From positions 744,001 through 808,000 of the forward strand of contig CAVVPG010000004.1 in assembly GCA_963750075.1 (NCBI GenBank): DNA of 64,000 nt. The letters run 5' to 3'. The notes under the pieces were generated by a model. That model was given only the letters and a program-made list of their open reading frames with translations, made no database searches and was not told the origin of the DNA. Position 1 is the stretch's first letter. Each line of letters opens with the position of its first letter. A program made the translations under genes and the position numbers. The DNA comes from Bog-473 sp963750075. Lineage in GTDB: Bacteria; Actinomycetota; Acidimicrobiia; Acidimicrobiales; RAAP-2. This document shows positions 19,551 to 28,436 of the stretch, one piece after another.

Positions 19551-20764
19551 GGGTCCCCGTCCGCGGCCGGCTCCGCGGTCGAGGTCCCGGCCCCCTTCGA
19601 GGAGCCGGCCAGTTGCCGGAGCCCGATGATCGGATAGACCAGGACCGACAGCATTCCCGCCGCGACCAGGGCGGCTGCGTTCTGCGGCTTCATCTTGTGC
19701 TCGTCGACGCCCAGGGTCGTGATGACGACGATCAGCGGCAGGCCCGTCGCCGAGAGCACGGCGAGTGCGCCGGCCTCCGCCTTCGACACTGCCCGCCGGA
19801 AGAAGGCCCAGGTCGGCACGCCGCGGGTGACGAGGAAGATGGCGGTGAACATCGGCACGAGCAGCAGCACCTTCGGCTGATGGACCAACGCGTGCAGGTC
19901 GAAGGTGATGCCGCTCTCAATGAAGAAGATCGGTATGAGGAAGCCGAAGCCGATGGCCTCGAGCTTGCTCGTGATGGGCTCGCTGTCCTCTCCCTCGATG
20001 AACAGGCGCACCACCACGCCGGCGGCGAAGGCGCCGAGCAGCACATCGAGGCTCAACTTGATCGCCAGGTAGACCAGCAGGATGACGAGCAGGACCGAGA
20101 TCCGGACCGGCAGCTGTGCGGTGGAGTGGAGATGCCGGCGCAGGAGGGCGACGAACCGAGGCGGGTGCACCTGCATGGCCAGCAACGCGGCGACCACGGC
20201 CACGGCCACGAAGAGGGCCAGCAGCAGGAAGGTCAGGCGGGCGTCGCGGTTCGTGAGCAAGAGGGCGACGGCCACGATGGGGCCGAACTCGCCGATGGCG
20301 CCGACCGACAGGATGGAGGGCCCGATCGCGGTCCGCAGGACGCCGGCGTCGCGCAGGATCGGAAGCAGTGTCCCGAGCGCCGTGGTGGTCAGGCACAGCG
20401 CCACGATCACGGAGTCGAGGACCAATCCGGTCGCGTGCAAGGCGGCGCCGACGCCCAGGGCGAGGACGACGGAGACGAGCCACGATCCGCCGGCGAGCCC
20501 CAGGTGTCCCTGGCGCATGATCTTCAGGTCCAGCTCGGTCCCCGCCAGGAACATGAGATAGGTGAGCCCGAAATCGGACAACGCCGTCACGAGTGTGTCC
20601 GGGTGGGCCAGTGCGAGCACGTACGGCCCGATGAGGATCCCGAGCAAGATCTGGATCACCACCTCGGGAACCGGCAGGAAGCGCCGCGTCCCCTCGGCGA
20701 TGATCGGGGCCAGCACCGCGGCGACGCCGATCAGGACGAGCGTGGGAACGGCGTCTTCGATCAT
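19538..20764 (-). CDS. Cation:proton antiporter (CPA2, KefB-like)
   Basis: A 408-residue integral membrane protein with about 12 hydrophobic segments. VVIQILLGILIGPYVLAL, YLMFLAGTELDLKIM and LLGAFAAGVVVRLFIEGED are the antiporter core motifs. It lacks the C-terminal TrkA-N domain of full KefB/C and ends in a Ser/Ala-rich tail. It is expected to exchange Na+ or K+ for H+. ATG 20764 begins at the first transmembrane helix. Confidence 0.88.
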   Translation of the reverse strand: MIEDAVPTLVLIGVAAVLAPIIAEGTRRFLPVPEVVIQILLGILIGPYVLALAHPDTLVTALSDFGLTYLMFLAGTELDLKIMRQGHLGLAGGSWLVSVVLALGVGAALHATGLVLDSVIVALCLTTTALGTLLPILRDAGVLRTAIGPSILSVGAIGEFGPIVAVALLLTNRDARLTFLLLALFVAVAVVAALLAMQVHPPRFVALLRRHLHSTAQLPVRISVLLVILLVYLAIKLSLDVLLGAFAAGVVVRLFIEGEDSEPITSKLEAIGFGFLIPIFFIESGITFDLHALVHQPKVLLLVPMFTAIFLVTRGVPTWAFFRRAVSKAEAGALAVLSATGLPLIVVITTLGVDEHKMKPQNAAALVAAGMLSVLVYPIIGLRQLAGSSKGAGTSTAEPAADGDPYSS

Positions 20765-20979
20765 GCGACTACGGCTTGCCTCCCCACCGCCGATCGTGGC
20801 ACCGCTTCGCCACCTCCTGGGCGACACGCTACGCGCGGCGCCCCGAGAAACGGGTGATGTCGAGACCGTCGCGGGTTGACGGCCTCACCGCCGTGGGGAA
20901 GCATGGCCTCCGCCTAGTCGCGATGGGGGTCGGTCATGGGATTACTGCCAGTCGTTCGGACGCGTGTACGGAGCGACCG

Positions 20980-22212
20980 GTGACGAGCTCGTTCATCAAC
21001 CCCTCGTGGATGCCCCACTCCGTCGGCGAAGCCGCACGAGCGGGAGACGCGACCGTGGACGATCTGGTGTCGGGACGAGCGTGGTCCCACCTGCTCGACG
21101 GGCTGCGCAAGGCGGCGGACGTCGTGCTCTCCGACGACGTCCCCCGGAACCCGGCCGACATGGCCGCCGGCTTCCGCCACTTGCTCGGCCTGCTGGGCAC
21201 CGGCGCGGACCACGCCCTGCGGGCCGAACCGGACGGTGTCCTGGCCGTCAAGCCCTCGGGCATGGACTCGGTCTACAAGTGGGGCATGGACTGCCCCGAC
21301 TGCATCTACACGGGCGCGCCGCTGCGCGGCGGCGAGAGCTACCGCCTGACGGGCAACCGCGGGTCGGCACGCTACGTCGGGCTGCAGTCGATGGCCGGGA
21401 TGGCGTCGTCGGCCAACGTGCTCCTCGACGAGCTCGACCTGGGGCCCGCGGGCGAGGTGGACCTCGAGCTCTCCGCGGAGCCCCGCGACGGCGACTGGCT
21501 GCCCATCGCCGAGGACGCCACAGGGCTGGTGGTGCGGCACTTCTTCTACGACTGGGACAACGAGGTGGCCTCCTCGCTGCACATCGAGCGGGTCGGCCAG
21601 GGCAAGGCGAGGACCCCACGCCCGAGCGAAGACCCGCGGGCAGTGATCGCCCGCCAGCTGGTCGCGCTCGGGGACTTCGTGCTCGGGAACCTCGACTTCT
21701 TCCTCCAGTTCTCCCGGCCCGAGGCGCCCAACACGTTCCTCCCGCCGCTCGACGGCACGGCCATGGGGGCCGCGGCGGAGAACCGGCCCGTGATCGGATC
21801 GTGGGAGCTCGCACCCGACGAGGCTCTCCTGCTCGAGGTCACGCCGCCCCAGGGCCTCTACTGGAGCTACTCGCTGGGGAACCCCTGGTGGGAGACCATC
21901 GACTACGCCGGGCACCAGAGCAGCCTGAACGGACACCAGTCCGTCGTCGACGACGACGGGATCATGCGGGCCGTCATCGCGCACGACGACCCGGGCATCC
22001 CCAACTGGCTCGACACGGCCGGACACAGCGCGGGACCGGTGATCCTGCGCTGCGTCCGCACGGAGACGGCCCCGGTCCCGACGACCACGGTGCTCCCGTT
22101 CGCCGCCGTACGGGATGCGCTGCCGTCGGGGACCCCGCACGTCTCAGCAGAGGAACGCAGGGAGACGATCGACGCCCGGCGACTCGCCGTGAGCAAGCGG
22201 TTCTGCCGATGA
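20980..22212 (+). CDS. DUF1214 domain-containing protein
   Basis: A 410-residue protein. Blocks such as GESYRLTGNRGSARYVGLQ, LPIAEDATGLVVRHFFYDW and YWSYSLGNPWWETIDYAGHQSS fit the DUF1214 family, which lacks a settled biochemical role. GTG 20980 has a GGAG site 9 bases upstream; ATG 21010 is an alternative. The downstream sulfotransferase begins inside its stop codon (ATGA). Together with the SDR this forms a three-gene rightward operon. Confidence 0.75.
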   Translation: MTSSFINPSWMPHSVGEAARAGDATVDDLVSGRAWSHLLDGLRKAADVVLSDDVPRNPADMAAGFRHLLGLLGTGADHALRAEPDGVLAVKPSGMDSVYKWGMDCPDCIYTGAPLRGGESYRLTGNRGSARYVGLQSMAGMASSANVLLDELDLGPAGEVDLELSAEPRDGDWLPIAEDATGLVVRHFFYDWDNEVASSLHIERVGQGKARTPRPSEDPRAVIARQLVALGDFVLGNLDFFLQFSRPEAPNTFLPPLDGTAMGAAAENRPVIGSWELAPDEALLLEVTPPQGLYWSYSLGNPWWETIDYAGHQSSLNGHQSVVDDDGIMRAVIAHDDPGIPNWLDTAGHSAGPVILRCVRTETAPVPTTTVLPFAAVRDALPSGTPHVSAEERRETIDARRLAVSKRFCR

Positions 22213-23354
22213 CCCTCCACGCCGACGCGCTGGAAGCCGAGGCACGGGAGCAGACGGCGCTGAAGGACTTCGGCGACGGGTCGCACCGGGAGGGCCTCGA
22301 TCGCCTCGTGCGGTCCCTCAACGAGGAAGCAGACCTGACCGAGGCCGGCGAGGTCATGCTCCGGATGCGCCTGGTGGCGCTGCTGACGTCGCGGCTGCGG
22401 ATAGAGGACACCTACCGCGCCAACCCGTCGATCGACGCCGAGCAGATTGAGGGACCGGTCTTCGTCATCGGCTTGCCGCGCACCGGCACCACCGCGTTGA
22501 GCCAGTTGGTGGCCGCCGACCCTCAATTCCGCTCACTACGCCTGTGGGAGTCCTCGTCCCCCTGCCCGCCACCCGAGTCGGCGACGCAACACAGCGACCC
22601 CCGCATCGCGGAGACAGAGGCGGGCCTGGAGATGATGAACCAGATGTTCCCGCTCATGCAGTCCATGCACCACGAGGAGGCGACCACGCCGACCGAGTGC
22701 CAGGACCTGCTGGGCATGAGCTTCCGGACGGTCCACTTCGACGGATTCGGCCGGGTCCCGTCGTACCTGGCCTGGGTCACCGACTGCGACATGGGCGCCA
22801 CCTACCGCTACCACCGGCGCGCGCTCCGACTGCTGCAGTGGCACTGCCCGCCGCGCCTGTGGCACCTCAAGACCCCGGTGCACATGTTCGCCCTCGACGC
22901 CCTGCTGGAGGCCTATCCCGACGCCAAGTTCCTCTGGAGCCACCGCGACCCGGCCAAGGTGCTGGGGTCGGTGTGCAGCCTCATCCACTACGTCCGTAGC
23001 TGGGCCAGCGACCGCGACGACGCCGCCGGGCTCGGCGCAGAGCAGCTGGATCGCTGGTGGCTGGCCGTGTCCCGGGCCATGGACTTCCGTGACCGCGTCG
23101 GCGACGATCGCTTCGCCGACCTCTCGTTCGCCGACCTGCAGGTGGACCCCGTCGGCGCGTTGGAGGCGGCCTACGAGCGGATCGGGGTCGACTTCCCCGA
23201 CACGTCGCGCGAGGCAGTGGCGGACTGGGCCGCCAAGCACGAGCCCGGGTCGCACGGCCAGCACTCCTACGACCTGGCGGACTTCGGGCTGGACCCCGAA
23301 CAGGTGCGCGAGCGCTTCGCGCCCTATCTGAAGTCGTTCGACGCCGTCGCGTGA
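22209..23354 (+). CDS. Sulfotransferase family protein
   Basis: A 381-residue PAPS-dependent sulfotransferase-fold protein. The 5'-phosphosulfate loop is FVIGLPRTGTTALSQLV, and the 3'-phosphate site is FLWSHRDPAKVLGSVCSL. RLWHLKTPVHMFALDALL lies between them. Members in high-GC actinobacteria often lie in lipid or sterol-type catabolic clusters, but the acceptor here is unknown. The start overlaps the DUF1214 stop (ATGA). Confidence 0.88.
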   Translation: MTLHADALEAEAREQTALKDFGDGSHREGLDRLVRSLNEEADLTEAGEVMLRMRLVALLTSRLRIEDTYRANPSIDAEQIEGPVFVIGLPRTGTTALSQLVAADPQFRSLRLWESSSPCPPPESATQHSDPRIAETEAGLEMMNQMFPLMQSMHHEEATTPTECQDLLGMSFRTVHFDGFGRVPSYLAWVTDCDMGATYRYHRRALRLLQWHCPPRLWHLKTPVHMFALDALLEAYPDAKFLWSHRDPAKVLGSVCSLIHYVRSWASDRDDAAGLGAEQLDRWWLAVSRAMDFRDRVGDDRFADLSFADLQVDPVGALEAAYERIGVDFPDTSREAVADWAAKHEPGSHGQHSYDLADFGLDPEQVRERFAPYLKSFDAVA

Positions 23355-23390
23355 TCACGCGAGGGCCGTGGCAAGGAAAGGGTGAGGTGC

Positions 23391-24194
23391 ATGGATCTCG
23401 GGATCGCTGACGCCACCGCGGTGGTCACCGGCGGGAGCAAGGGCATGGGTCGGGCGGTGGCACAGGTGCTCGCCGCAGACGGTGCACGCGTGGCCGTGAT
23501 GGCGCGCGGGCGCGAGGCCCTGGACGACACCGTGGCCTCCCTGCGGGCGGCCGGAAGCCCCGATGCGGTCGGCATCAGCGTCGACATGACCGACGCCGGC
23601 TCCATCGATCGGGGCTTCGCCGAGGTGGCGGACCGGTGGGGGTCGCTGAACATGCTCGTGCACACGATCGGTCCGGGCGCGGGGCGGTTCGAAGACCTCG
23701 ACGACGGCGCGTGGGACGCCGCCTTCGCCCTGGGCACCATGTCGGCGGTCCGGAGCGTGCGCGGCGCGCTCCCCCCGATGCGGGCCGCCGAGTGGGGGCG
23801 GATGGTGTTCTTCTCGGCGCACTCGATCAAGCGCCAGAGCCCCATCCTCGTCGCCTACACCGCGTCGAAGGCGGCGGTGACCAGCATCGCCAAGAACCTG
23901 GCCAAGACGCTGGCGCCCGAGGGAATTTTGGTCAACGCCGTGTGCCCCGGCTCCATCGTGACCGCGAGCTTCACCGAGAACCTGAAGGACATCTTCGCTG
24001 CCGCGGAACTCGACCCGGCGGACCCGCGCGACGTCATGACCTGGATCGAGAGGACCTTCCACCAGCCGGCCGACCTCGGCCGGGCCGGCCTCCCCGACGA
24101 GGTGGCCTCCCTCACCGCCTATCTCGTCTCGCGCCGCAACGGCTACGTCACCGGCGCGTGCGTCAACGCCGACGGGGGCTCCGACTTCGCGTGA
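23391..24194 (+). CDS. SDR family oxidoreductase
   Basis: A 267-residue classical short-chain dehydrogenase. The cofactor loop TGGSKGMGRAV is TGxxxGxG, and the active-site Tyr and Lys are in VAYTASKAAVTSIAKNLA. The FabG-like C-terminus ends NADGGSDFA. It probably oxidises or reduces the alcohol/ketone made or released by the linked sulfotransferase/sulfatase chemistry, which is inference. ATG 23391 follows an AAAGGGTGAGG site. Confidence 0.88.
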   Translation: MDLGIADATAVVTGGSKGMGRAVAQVLAADGARVAVMARGREALDDTVASLRAAGSPDAVGISVDMTDAGSIDRGFAEVADRWGSLNMLVHTIGPGAGRFEDLDDGAWDAAFALGTMSAVRSVRGALPPMRAAEWGRMVFFSAHSIKRQSPILVAYTASKAAVTSIAKNLAKTLAPEGILVNAVCPGSIVTASFTENLKDIFAAAELDPADPRDVMTWIERTFHQPADLGRAGLPDEVASLTAYLVSRRNGYVTGACVNADGGSDFA

Positions 24195-24206
24195 GGCGCC
24201 GCGGTG

Positions 24207-26306
24207 CTACGAGGAGGCGATCGAGACGGTGAAGGCGGCGAGGCTGCTCGGGTTGGGTGCCCCCAGGAAGGTCGCGTCGCCGTAGCTGTAGACGGCGCCG
24301 GTCGCGCCCACCAGCCAGTACCCCGACCCGGTGGGAGTCCGGCTGATGCCGTCGACCGGCGGCTGGCCGGCGATGCCCTGGCCCGGCACCGACCCGAAGT
24401 ACCCAGCGTCGCCGTAGTTGAACACGCCGCCATCGGTCCCGACCATCCAGTAGCCCATGCCGTCCGGGGTGGCCGCGATGCCGGACACGGGGCGGTTCAG
24501 GTGCGTGGCGCCGGCCGACCCGAAGAACGCGGCGTCGCCGAAGTTGAACACGCCGCCGTCCGATGCGGCCAGCCAGTAGCCGCCGTCGTCGGCCGAGGCG
24601 ATGCCGACGACGGGCGCATTGAGGGGTTGACCGCCCATGGAGCCGTGGAACTGCGCGTCGCCGAAGTTGAACACGCCGCCGTCGCCGGCCACGAGCCAGT
24701 AGCCCCGGCCGTCCGGGGTGGCGGCGATCCCCACGATGGGCCGGTCGAGATGCCGGCCGCCCATGGAGCCGTAGAAGCGCGCGCTGCCGTAGGCGAACAC
24801 GCCGCCGTCCGAGGAGGCCAACCAGTAGCCGGCGCCGTCGGGCGCCGCCGCGATGCCGACGACCGGTGCGTTCAGATGCTGGCCGCCCATGGAGCCGCGG
24901 AATTGCGTCGTGCCGTAATTGAAGACCCCCCCGTCGAGTGCCGCCACGACGATCCCCTGGTTCGAGGCCGGCGGGAACGCGATCTGCTCGACGAACGGGC
25001 GGAGACCGGGGTCGTTCTGCGAGGCCTGGGTGGCGGCGGTCCCCGCGGCCAGGCACCCGACCGCGCTGACGCACGTGACCGTGCTGAGGAGGCTCAGCGC
25101 GGCAACGTTCGGGGAGGGGTCGATGGACCACGAGCTGCCGTTCCAATTCTCGACGAAGGCCTGCGGTTGGAACCCGCTGCCTCCGCCGCCCCCGAAGCCT
25201 CCCGACGACCCCGCCGCCCAGCACTGCACCGCGCTGGTGCACGAGATGCTGCTCAGGATGGCGGGGGTGGAGGAGTTGGGCACCGACGACGACACGTCGG
25301 TCCAGCCGGACCCGTCCCAGTGCTCCATGAGCACGCCGGCCGGCTTCCCGCTGGGGTCGGTCGTCGCCCCCGAGGCCCAGCAGTCGGTCGCTTCGGCGCA
25401 GGCCAGCCCGGAGAGGTAGCCGCCACCCGGGCTCGGGTAGACGGCGCTCGGGCTCAGCGACCACGACACGCCGTCCCAGTGCTCGATCAGCCCCTGGTCA
25501 CCCGTGGCCCCGCCCGGGAAGATCGGCAGGAAGTTGGGATTCTGCTGCTGCGGGCCGGCGTTGCCCACCGCCCAGCAGTCGTCGGCGGCGGCACACTGCA
25601 CCGCCGACAGCTGGTCGAAGGCCTGGCCGGTCGCTGCGGCGGGGACGATGCTCCATGCGGTGCCGTTCCACTGCTCGATCACCGAGCTGAGGTTCTCGCC
25701 ATTGCTGTCGGAGGCATAGCCGACGGCCACGCAGCTCGACGCCGACGCGCAGCTGACACCCTCGAGGAGCGCGCCCACCACCCCGGGCCCGGTTGGATTC
25801 GGGCTCGGCACGATGGACCACGCGCTGCCGTTCCAGTTCTCGACCAGGGTTCCGGACGGCGGCCCCCCGTTCCCGTTGGCGCCCACGACGGCCCCCACCG
25901 CCCAGCAGTCGGACCCGGTCACGCACGAGACGGCGAAGAAGCCGCCCGTTTGGCCGGCGGGCAGGGGAGGTCGAGCGGCCAGCGTCCACGCGCTGCCGTT
26001 CCAGTTCTCGACCAGGGGGGAGAACGTCCCGTTCGAGTTGATGTTCTCGATGGAGATCCCCACCGCGATGCACTGCAGCGCGTTGGGACAGGCCGACCCC
26101 AACAAGATGTCGTCGGCGCCCGTCCCCGGCGTGGTGGCGACGTACCAGCCCGAGGACGCTGCGGCGCTGCCCAGCGGGGACGCGACCACGACGGTCGCCA
26201 CGAGAAGTGCCGCGAGGCAGGTGGCCAGGGTCAGACGCCGGGCCGACCAGGAGGTCCGCGCGTGGCCGACGTGCGTGAGTGCACAACGCGCGATCATGTA
26301 AACCAT
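24207..26306 (-). CDS. Secreted two-part repeat protein (Cys-pair repeats plus DGGVF propeller)
   Basis: A 699-residue exported protein. A signal peptide (TLATCLAALLVATVVVAS) is followed by ~420 residues of repeats carrying a SC-x5-C-x-AVG Cys pair and VENWNGSAWS. The last ~250 residues are six ~45-residue units of the form DGGVFNYGDA-x2-FGSMGG-x3-NAPVVGIAATPDGxGYWLV. Six blades suggest a beta-propeller. No catalytic residues are evident. Adhesion or ligand binding at the cell surface is a guess. ATG 26297 is an alternative start. Confidence 0.8.
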   Translation of the reverse strand: MVYMIARCALTHVGHARTSWSARRLTLATCLAALLVATVVVASPLGSAAASSGWYVATTPGTGADDILLGSACPNALQCIAVGISIENINSNGTFSPLVENWNGSAWTLAARPPLPAGQTGGFFAVSCVTGSDCWAVGAVVGANGNGGPPSGTLVENWNGSAWSIVPSPNPTGPGVVGALLEGVSCASASSCVAVGYASDSNGENLSSVIEQWNGTAWSIVPAAATGQAFDQLSAVQCAAADDCWAVGNAGPQQQNPNFLPIFPGGATGDQGLIEHWDGVSWSLSPSAVYPSPGGGYLSGLACAEATDCWASGATTDPSGKPAGVLMEHWDGSGWTDVSSSVPNSSTPAILSSISCTSAVQCWAAGSSGGFGGGGGSGFQPQAFVENWNGSSWSIDPSPNVAALSLLSTVTCVSAVGCLAAGTAATQASQNDPGLRPFVEQIAFPPASNQGIVVAALDGGVFNYGTTQFRGSMGGQHLNAPVVGIAAAPDGAGYWLASSDGGVFAYGSARFYGSMGGRHLDRPIVGIAATPDGRGYWLVAGDGGVFNFGDAQFHGSMGGQPLNAPVVGIASADDGGYWLAASDGGVFNFGDAAFFGSAGATHLNRPVSGIAATPDGMGYWMVGTDGGVFNYGDAGYFGSVPGQGIAGQPPVDGISRTPTGSGYWLVGATGAVYSYGDATFLGAPNPSSLAAFTVSIASS

Positions 26307-26446
26307 GGTTGCACCACTCGACCGCAGATCAGTGGATGGTCGGTGTCCCCCGACCAGCCCGGTTCGATTGACGAACCGGCGCAGCCCGACGGACGCCGGG
26401 GCCTCTCCGACGTCGGGCCACCAGCGGGCGAGGGGCTGACCGGCGG

Positions 26447-27634
26447 ATGGGAGCCCTCGACGGCGTGCGTGTGGTGGAGGCGGGCCTCCTCGTCCAGGGT
26501 CCCCAGGCCTCGCTGACGATGCTGGAGTGGGGCGCCGACGTGATCAAGGTGGAGCTCCCCGGTTTCGGCGACCAGAGTCGATGGCTCCCGATCGACCGCG
26601 AGGACCGGCGATCCGCCTTCTTCAGCGCCTACAACCGCGGCAAGCGCAGCATGACGGTCGACCTGCGCGTCCCGCGAGGTCGCGACGTCTTCCTGCGCCT
26701 GGTGGAGCACGCCGACGTCGTCATCTCCAACTTCAAGCCGGGCACGATGGAGGGCTGGGGTCTGGGGTACGCCGAGGCGGCCGCGCGCAACCCGCGGATC
26801 GTCTACGCCGTGAGCTCCTCCTTCGGGCGGCACGGTCCCGACGCCGACCGCGAGGGCGCCGATCTCAGCGGGCAGGCGGCAGGCGGTCTGATCAGCACGA
26901 CGGGCGGGAACGGCAACGACCCCAGTCCCGTCGGGGCGACGATCGCCGACCACATCGCCGGCCAGAACCTGCTCGCCGGCGTCTTGGCCGCGCTCTACGC
27001 CAGAGAACGCACCGATCGGGGGCAGATGGTCGAGACCTCGCTGCTCGGAGGCCAGATCTGGGCCCAGGCGGGGGAATACACCCGGTACCTCATGTCGGGG
27101 CAGCCTTCAGGGGCGAGTGGACGCGGCCACCCGATGATCCCGGGCATCTACGGCATGTTCCCGACCGCAGACGGGTGGATCGCCATCGTCGGCACCGCCG
27201 GCCCGGCGCGCGATCGCTTCTACGAGACGATCGGACGGCCCGACCTCATTCAGCGCTTCCATCACCTGCTGTACTTCGAGAACGACAAGGCCGAGCTGTG
27301 GCCCATCCTCGACGAGGTGTTCGCCACCAAGACGACGGCCGAGTGGTGCGAGCTCCTGGGCGCCGCCGGCCTGCGCTTCGCGCCCGTCCGCAACCACGCC
27401 GAGGTGGCCGACGACCCGGGCGTGGCGGCCAACGGCTACATCGCGCCGGTCGAACGTCGCGACACCGCAGGGGCCGCCACGCGTGTCGTCCGGGTGCCCG
27501 TCGACTTCTCCGGGTCTGACGCGGCGCTCGACGCGCACGTCCCGGAATTGGGTGAGCACACCGAGCAGGTGCTCCTCGAGGTCGGGTATTCCTGGGACGA
27601 CATCGCCGGCCTCTCCGCGGACGGCGCCGTGTAG
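26447..27634 (+). CDS. CaiB/BaiF family CoA transferase (type III)
   Basis: A 395-residue family III CoA transferase. LDGVRVVEAGLLVQGPQAS and GADVIKVELPGFGDQSR are N-terminal family blocks. NRGKRSMTVDLRVPRG and VVISNFKPGTMEGWGLGY follow, with the nucleophilic Asp region near DREGADLSGQAAGG. It moves CoA between organic acids; the acids are unknown. It reads rightward, divergent from the propeller gene, and is followed by a lipoprotein gene 35 bases on. Confidence 0.9.
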   Translation: MGALDGVRVVEAGLLVQGPQASLTMLEWGADVIKVELPGFGDQSRWLPIDREDRRSAFFSAYNRGKRSMTVDLRVPRGRDVFLRLVEHADVVISNFKPGTMEGWGLGYAEAAARNPRIVYAVSSSFGRHGPDADREGADLSGQAAGGLISTTGGNGNDPSPVGATIADHIAGQNLLAGVLAALYARERTDRGQMVETSLLGGQIWAQAGEYTRYLMSGQPSGASGRGHPMIPGIYGMFPTADGWIAIVGTAGPARDRFYETIGRPDLIQRFHHLLYFENDKAELWPILDEVFATKTTAEWCELLGAAGLRFAPVRNHAEVADDPGVAANGYIAPVERRDTAGAATRVVRVPVDFSGSDAALDAHVPELGEHTEQVLLEVGYSWDDIAGLSADGAV

Positions 27635-27669
27635 CTCCCGACAGCGGGCAGGCACAGAAAGAGCGGCAC

Positions 27670-28425
27670 GTGGCGATAGCCTCGTCCTCCGTGCCCGATC
27701 GCGACGAGTCGGGACCGCGGCGGCCACGCAGCCGGCGGTTGCCCGGGGTCGCCGTCGGCGCGGTGCTCGCCGGGGCCGTCCTCACCTGTTGCGGTTCCGG
27801 GAACGCTCCTGTGGCGCTCGCTCCGGCCAAGAGCACCACCACCTCGACGACCACCACGACGACGCTCCCCCCCACGACGACCACGACGGACCCCGGGCTC
27901 CTCCCCCAGACGGCGACGGAGCCTCCGGTCGATGCGTCGCTGCAGACGACCCTGGCTCCCCTGTGGACGGCCATCGTCAGCGGTTCCGCCGACCCGGCAC
28001 TTGGCGTGTTCTTCCCCCAGACGGCCTACCTGCAGATGAAGACGGGGCTGCTGCCGTACCCGCCGTCTGACTACGCGGATCGACTGATCGCGTTCTACCG
28101 GTTGGACATCGCCGCCTATCACCAGGCATTGGGAGCCGACGCGTCCACGGCGAAGCTGCTCTCGGTGAGTGCCTCGGCGGCGGACGCGGCCTACATCCCC
28201 CCGGGCGCATGTGAGAACCGGGTCGGCTACTGGCACCTGCCCGGTGCCCGTTTCGTCTACCAGGTCGGCGGCAGCGTCCAGTCGTTCGCCGTGGCGTCGT
28301 TGATCTCGTGGCGGGGGGTCTGGTACGTCGTGCACCTGGGCCCGAACCCCCGGAGCCAGAACATCGGGACCGTCGACCAACCGGCAGCCGGCCCGGGTGT
28401 CGACGGCCCGCCGGGAGGCTGCTGA
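27670..28425 (+). CDS. Hypothetical lipoprotein with Thr-rich linker
   Basis: A 251-residue protein with an Arg-rich N-terminus, a hydrophobic segment and a lipobox (AVLTCC), then a Thr run (STTTSTTTTTTLPPTTTTT). The mature domain (residues ~85-235) includes YLQMKTGLLPYPPSDYADRLIAFYRLD. A late Cys pair is possible. No family is recognised. GTG 27670 has AAAGAG upstream; GTG 27691 is an alternative. Confidence 0.7.
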   Translation: MAIASSSVPDRDESGPRRPRSRRLPGVAVGAVLAGAVLTCCGSGNAPVALAPAKSTTTSTTTTTTLPPTTTTTDPGLLPQTATEPPVDASLQTTLAPLWTAIVSGSADPALGVFFPQTAYLQMKTGLLPYPPSDYADRLIAFYRLDIAAYHQALGADASTAKLLSVSASAADAAYIPPGACENRVGYWHLPGARFVYQVGGSVQSFAVASLISWRGVWYVVHLGPNPRSQNIGTVDQPAAGPGVDGPPGGC

Positions 28426-28436
28426 CCCCGGCGGAC

